Shown: in pieces, positions 61,446 to 64,000 of the stretch
Layout: every line of letters begins with the position of its first letter
Position numbering within the stretch: the stretch's first letter is position 1
Origin: Deinococcus aquaedulcis
Lineage (GTDB): Bacteria; Deinococcota; Deinococci; Deinococcales; Deinococcaceae
Direction: 5' to 3'
Assembly (NCBI RefSeq): GCF_019693445.1
Contig: NZ_JAHRBL010000017.1
Coordinates: forward strand, 16,387-80,386
Length of the DNA stretch: 64,000 nucleotides
Notes under the pieces: model-generated
Database searches by the model: none
Told to the model about the DNA's origin: nothing
Seen by the model: only the letters and a program-made list of their open reading frames with translations
Translations under genes and position numbers: made by a program

Positions 61446-63285
61446 GGCTGGTGTCTCCTTCATCGGTGGCGTTGGGGGGAGTGGTCTGCTGGCTGGCTTT
61501 TTTGGCCTGCGCCTCCGCCATGCGCTCACGCATCTGCGCGGCCAGGGCAGCTTTCTGGTGGTAGTAGCCCAGGCTAAACAGGGCCTGTTCCTTGGTCGTC
61601 AGTGGCCGCTGCGGCACCTCTGAAGGCTTCAAGCGGGCCATCACGCGGCCCAGCAGGTCCTGTTTCTCGTCGTGGCGGAACTTGTTGTCCTTGCGCAGCT
61701 TTTGCAGGTGCGCCTGCGAACCCTGAATCAGGCGTCCCATCACCGCGTAGGGCGTGGTGCTCATGGAGCCGTAGAAGCGGTCCACCAGTGTGGTGTTCGC
61801 CTTCATCACAGCGTGCTGAATATCATCCAGCACAGCCAGCAGGCGGCCCAGGTGGTAGGTCGGATTGGGAAAGTCTTCGTCTAGGTAGTCCAGGTGGGCG
61901 TCATTCATAGCGAACTCCTGTGGGCGCGACAGCAGCACCATGCGGGTCAGGGCGGCGCGCGGGCGGGTCACGCGCTTCTCGGCGCGGTTACGGCCGGCCA
62001 GTCGGCTGAGGAAGGTGTGGGGCAGCGCCTCGCCGGCCAGGGCAAAGCGAATCAGGGCGTCGGTATCGGCCTCGGTCCTGTCCTTTTTGGGGTCGCGGTA
62101 CATAGCGCCAATCAGCTCGTACAGGCCGTACAGCTTGCCGTGGTGTTCCTCGGTCATCGGGGCGATGCTCTGCCGCGCAAAGTACGTGGCCAGGCGCTGC
62201 GTGGTGGCCTCCACCGTGCTGCGGAGGTGGGTGCGCACGGCGATGCGGCTGCCGCTGGGGGTCATGCCCAGGCTGTAGAACGCCGCCGCATTGCTGACCT
62301 TCACCCCTGGCGGATGAAAGATGCTGCTCAGCGCATCCCGAAATTCGGCAGGGTCGGTCTGAACAGGCTGAGTGGGCTTGCGGGCAACGTCACTCAGGCG
62401 GCGGCGTTTGACGGCGCCTTCCACGGCTTCCGGGTCTTTAATGACTGGTCCTACGGGCGGAACATCGCCTTCCGAGGTCCAGAAGCCATAAGTGACCCCT
62501 CCCACGCTGAGGCTGGTGTTGCGGTCGGCCAGCAAGGTGTTCAGGGCGGTGGCGTACTTGCGGGCCTCTTCAAACGCCACCGGCGCGATGTTGGAGCCGC
62601 GCAGGCCATAAGACTCAAACGCCGCCGAATTGGCACTGATAAAGTTCATCCCCGCCATCTGACCGCCGAAAATGCCCTTGATTTTGACCGGCTCAATGCT
62701 CATCGTCGGCCCCACCTCGCCGCTGATGAGGCTCTGCGCGACGAAGGTGTCTCCTCCCTCAGGCGTGCAGACCTGCGCCCAGTAGCGTTGAACCTCTGGC
62801 AGGTCAATCAGAACCTGTCCGCCTACCACGAAGGCAAACTGGTCGGCGCTGCTGTAGTCCTCGTGCCCGGACAGGTGGTCAGCGTGAAACGCCTGCGGGT
62901 CAAGGGCGCTGAGCCACTGGGCCACCGCGCCCACAGCAGGGTTGCCCGTCTCTGCGGCACAGGCCTGAGTGAGCTTCAGAAAGGCCTCGCGCTGCCGCAC
63001 CAGGCGTTCCGGGTTGCCATCGCCCAGGCCAAAGACGAATTCGGCCTTGTCCGCCAGCAGTTTGGGCTTGATGTCCACGCCGCGCACCACGTTCGGCGCA
63101 ATAAAGGTCTTGCCCGGGTCGCGCCCCTTGAGCACGCCGCTGCTCGTGCGGTTCAGGCTGCGAAAGGTGCCTTCTGGAGCGATGTCCACCAGCCACTTGA
63201 TGACCTGAGCGGTGTACATGAACGGCTGCGCCTTCCCCTCCCGCTCCAAGCGGTCGGCGTATTTCACGAGTTCATTCAGAATCAC
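61438..63285 (-). CDS. cas8c: Cascade large subunit Cas8c (Csd1)
   Basis: 615 residues. ILNELVKYADRLEREGKAQP is the classic Csd1 start; FVFGLGDGNPERL, ADQFAFVVGGQ, FISANSAAFESYG and FYSLGMTPSGSRIAVR match the family. It recognises PAM and recruits Cas3; in I-C systems an internal start also yields Cas11c from its 3' part. GTG start at 63285 with GGAGGTGA 7 nt before it, overlapping the cas5 stop (GTGA). Confidence 0.95.
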   Translation of the reverse strand: MILNELVKYADRLEREGKAQPFMYTAQVIKWLVDIAPEGTFRSLNRTSSGVLKGRDPGKTFIAPNVVRGVDIKPKLLADKAEFVFGLGDGNPERLVRQREAFLKLTQACAAETGNPAVGAVAQWLSALDPQAFHADHLSGHEDYSSADQFAFVVGGQVLIDLPEVQRYWAQVCTPEGGDTFVAQSLISGEVGPTMSIEPVKIKGIFGGQMAGMNFISANSAAFESYGLRGSNIAPVAFEEARKYATALNTLLADRNTSLSVGGVTYGFWTSEGDVPPVGPVIKDPEAVEGAVKRRRLSDVARKPTQPVQTDPAEFRDALSSIFHPPGVKVSNAAAFYSLGMTPSGSRIAVRTHLRSTVEATTQRLATYFARQSIAPMTEEHHGKLYGLYELIGAMYRDPKKDRTEADTDALIRFALAGEALPHTFLSRLAGRNRAEKRVTRPRAALTRMVLLSRPQEFAMNDAHLDYLDEDFPNPTYHLGRLLAVLDDIQHAVMKANTTLVDRFYGSMSTTPYAVMGRLIQGSQAHLQKLRKDNKFRHDEKQDLLGRVMARLKPSEVPQRPLTTKEQALFSLGYYHQKAALAAQMRERMAEAQAKKASQQTTPPNATDEGDTSHE

Positions 63286-63875
63286 GCAGACTCACCTCCC
63301 GGGGTGTACAGCTCTGGCGGCACGCGCAGGATGCCGCCGTCCGTCAGCCGCGCCTCAAAAAACCTTGGGGTGGCGTTGCCCTGCACCCAGCGTGGCCCCC
63401 CCTGGCCGTGGGCGCGGTATTTCACGCGGCCCTTTTTGACCTCCTGAAAGGACAGGTCAAACAGCATCGGCCCCAGCGACAGCTCGCCGCGCGCCTCGGC
63501 GTAATCCCCGCCCAGTTGCCGCACCAGATTGGCGGGCCGGTCCTCTGGCTCAGCTGGGCTGAAAAAGGCGGTAAATTCGCGTGTGCCCAGATACGGCTGA
63601 TGAAAGGCCTGACCCTTGTCTACCCGGCGCTGAAACATCTCGGTGTACTTGGTCAGCGGGTCGGTGGCGTGAGGTTGCAAGACGATATCGGCGCAGATGA
63701 CGTAGGCCACGTCGCGCAGCACCAGCGCGTGCCGCTGGGAACGGTCATCTTCGGCATCAAAGCCCCCGCCTTTCTTCGCCCAGTCCTGGGCCGCCTTCGC
63801 GCTCGCAGGGTTTTTGACCTCGTTGCGCAGAATGCTGTGCCGCTTGACCTCCTTAAGGACGTGAATCTCTCGCAC
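63282..63875 (-). CDS. cas5c: CRISPR crRNA endonuclease Cas5c, 5'-truncated
   Basis: 197 residues from GTG 63875; the normal protein is about 220-240. What is present starts at VREIHVLKEVKRHSILRNEV, which in the family lies about 50 residues in. The remaining parts are well preserved: KYTEMFQRRVDKGQAFHQPYLGTREFTAFF, LGPMLFDLSF, PRFFEARLTDGGIL. A TGA lies in frame 9 nt before the GTG, and no frame of the 125 bp upstream encodes the missing N-terminus (which normally holds the catalytic tyrosine for pre-crRNA cutting). So the gene has probably been cut by an insertion or deletion; partial function is possible. Confidence 0.85.
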   Translation of the reverse strand: MREIHVLKEVKRHSILRNEVKNPASAKAAQDWAKKGGGFDAEDDRSQRHALVLRDVAYVICADIVLQPHATDPLTKYTEMFQRRVDKGQAFHQPYLGTREFTAFFSPAEPEDRPANLVRQLGGDYAEARGELSLGPMLFDLSFQEVKKGRVKYRAHGQGGPRWVQGNATPRFFEARLTDGGILRVPPELYTPGGESA

Positions 63876-64000
63876 CTGCCCTCAGTAGCCGACAACTTCG
63901 CATAATTGCCGTCCCAGACAACACATCTCCCTCCAGCATGTCAAGGGACTCGACGGGAACGCGAAAAGGCGGTGTTTTGAAGGTGTGCAGCCACCAAAAC
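63876..64000. other. DNA unrelated to cas5 at the window edge
   Basis: On the minus strand TTGACA lies at 63944-63939, about 65 bp before the cas5 remnant, with a possible TGTTGT or TTGTCT 15-17 bp on, so it could drive the truncated gene. GACA..TGTC ends suggest short inverted repeats. No frame matches Cas5 or Cas3. It could be the end of a mobile element lying beyond 64000. Confidence 0.5.

Overview
High-GC DNA that looks like a secondary replicon (second chromosome or megaplasmid) of a Deinococcus species. Reasons: a RepA-type initiator next to eleven 18-bp iterons and parAB, an HU protein with a lysine/alanine-rich N-terminal tail, many genes that appear to be transcribed leaderless (a TANNNT box 6-8 nt before the start codon), paired proteinase K-like lipoprotein proteases and a kynurenine gene pair. 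Species and replicon identity cannot be fixed from the window alone.

Layout. 1-2075 (minus): cobalamin locus btuF-cobO-cobB (cobB runs off the edge) behind a clear B12 riboswitch. 2271-3772: MerR regulator plus aldo/keto reductase. 3846-7619: replication and partition core, repA (minus), iterons, an AT-rich stretch, a parS-like palindrome, then parA-parB. 7693-15813: a probable peptidoglycan-recycling locus, with an oligopeptide ABC transporter facing GntR-anmK-murQ-serine hydrolase. 15913-17648: urate catabolism (HIU hydrolase; OHCU decarboxylase-uricase fusion). 17901-19177: CheY-like response regulator with a short upstream ORF, a small unknown protein, and HU. 19420-23347: pstSCAB without phoU. 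23412-25727: copper-handling cluster (DUF2946-like, YcnI-like, CopC, frameshifted CopD). 25764-34085: PAS-GGDEF-EAL protein, glpK-glpD, SorC regulator and GAF-HD-GYP protein. 34475-44176: BadF-type sugar kinase, a 1019-residue tyrosinase-like/VWA fusion, neutral ceramidase, FAD lactone oxidase and a PLP fold-III enzyme. 44754-49816: BsuPI-like protein, an unknown protein, a CHASE4-EAL protein and a GGDEF cyclase. 50580-56476: two tandem S8 proteases, then kynU-kynA. 56522-63875: CRISPR array of 24 repeats and a type I-C cas set read leftwards (cas5-cas8c-cas7-cas4-cas1-cas2), with a cas5 that lacks its normal N-terminus; cas3 is not in the window.

How the parts fit: parB/parA and RepA maintain the replicon. 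The opp/anmK/murQ genes would import and break down cell-wall fragments under GntR control. glpK-glpD process glycerol. Four c-di-GMP enzymes (two with GGDEF motifs and I-sites, two EAL, one HD-GYP; one protein carries both GGDEF and EAL) are spread across 24 kb. The cas5 lesion at the window edge may have disabled interference while adaptation genes stay intact.

Most interesting points: the tyrosinase-like/VWA fusion, the 5'-truncated cas5 next to unrelated DNA, a parS-like palindrome beside a ParA with an altered Walker A, a G7 slippery frameshift in copD, and several tiny ORFs bridging genes through ATGA overlaps.
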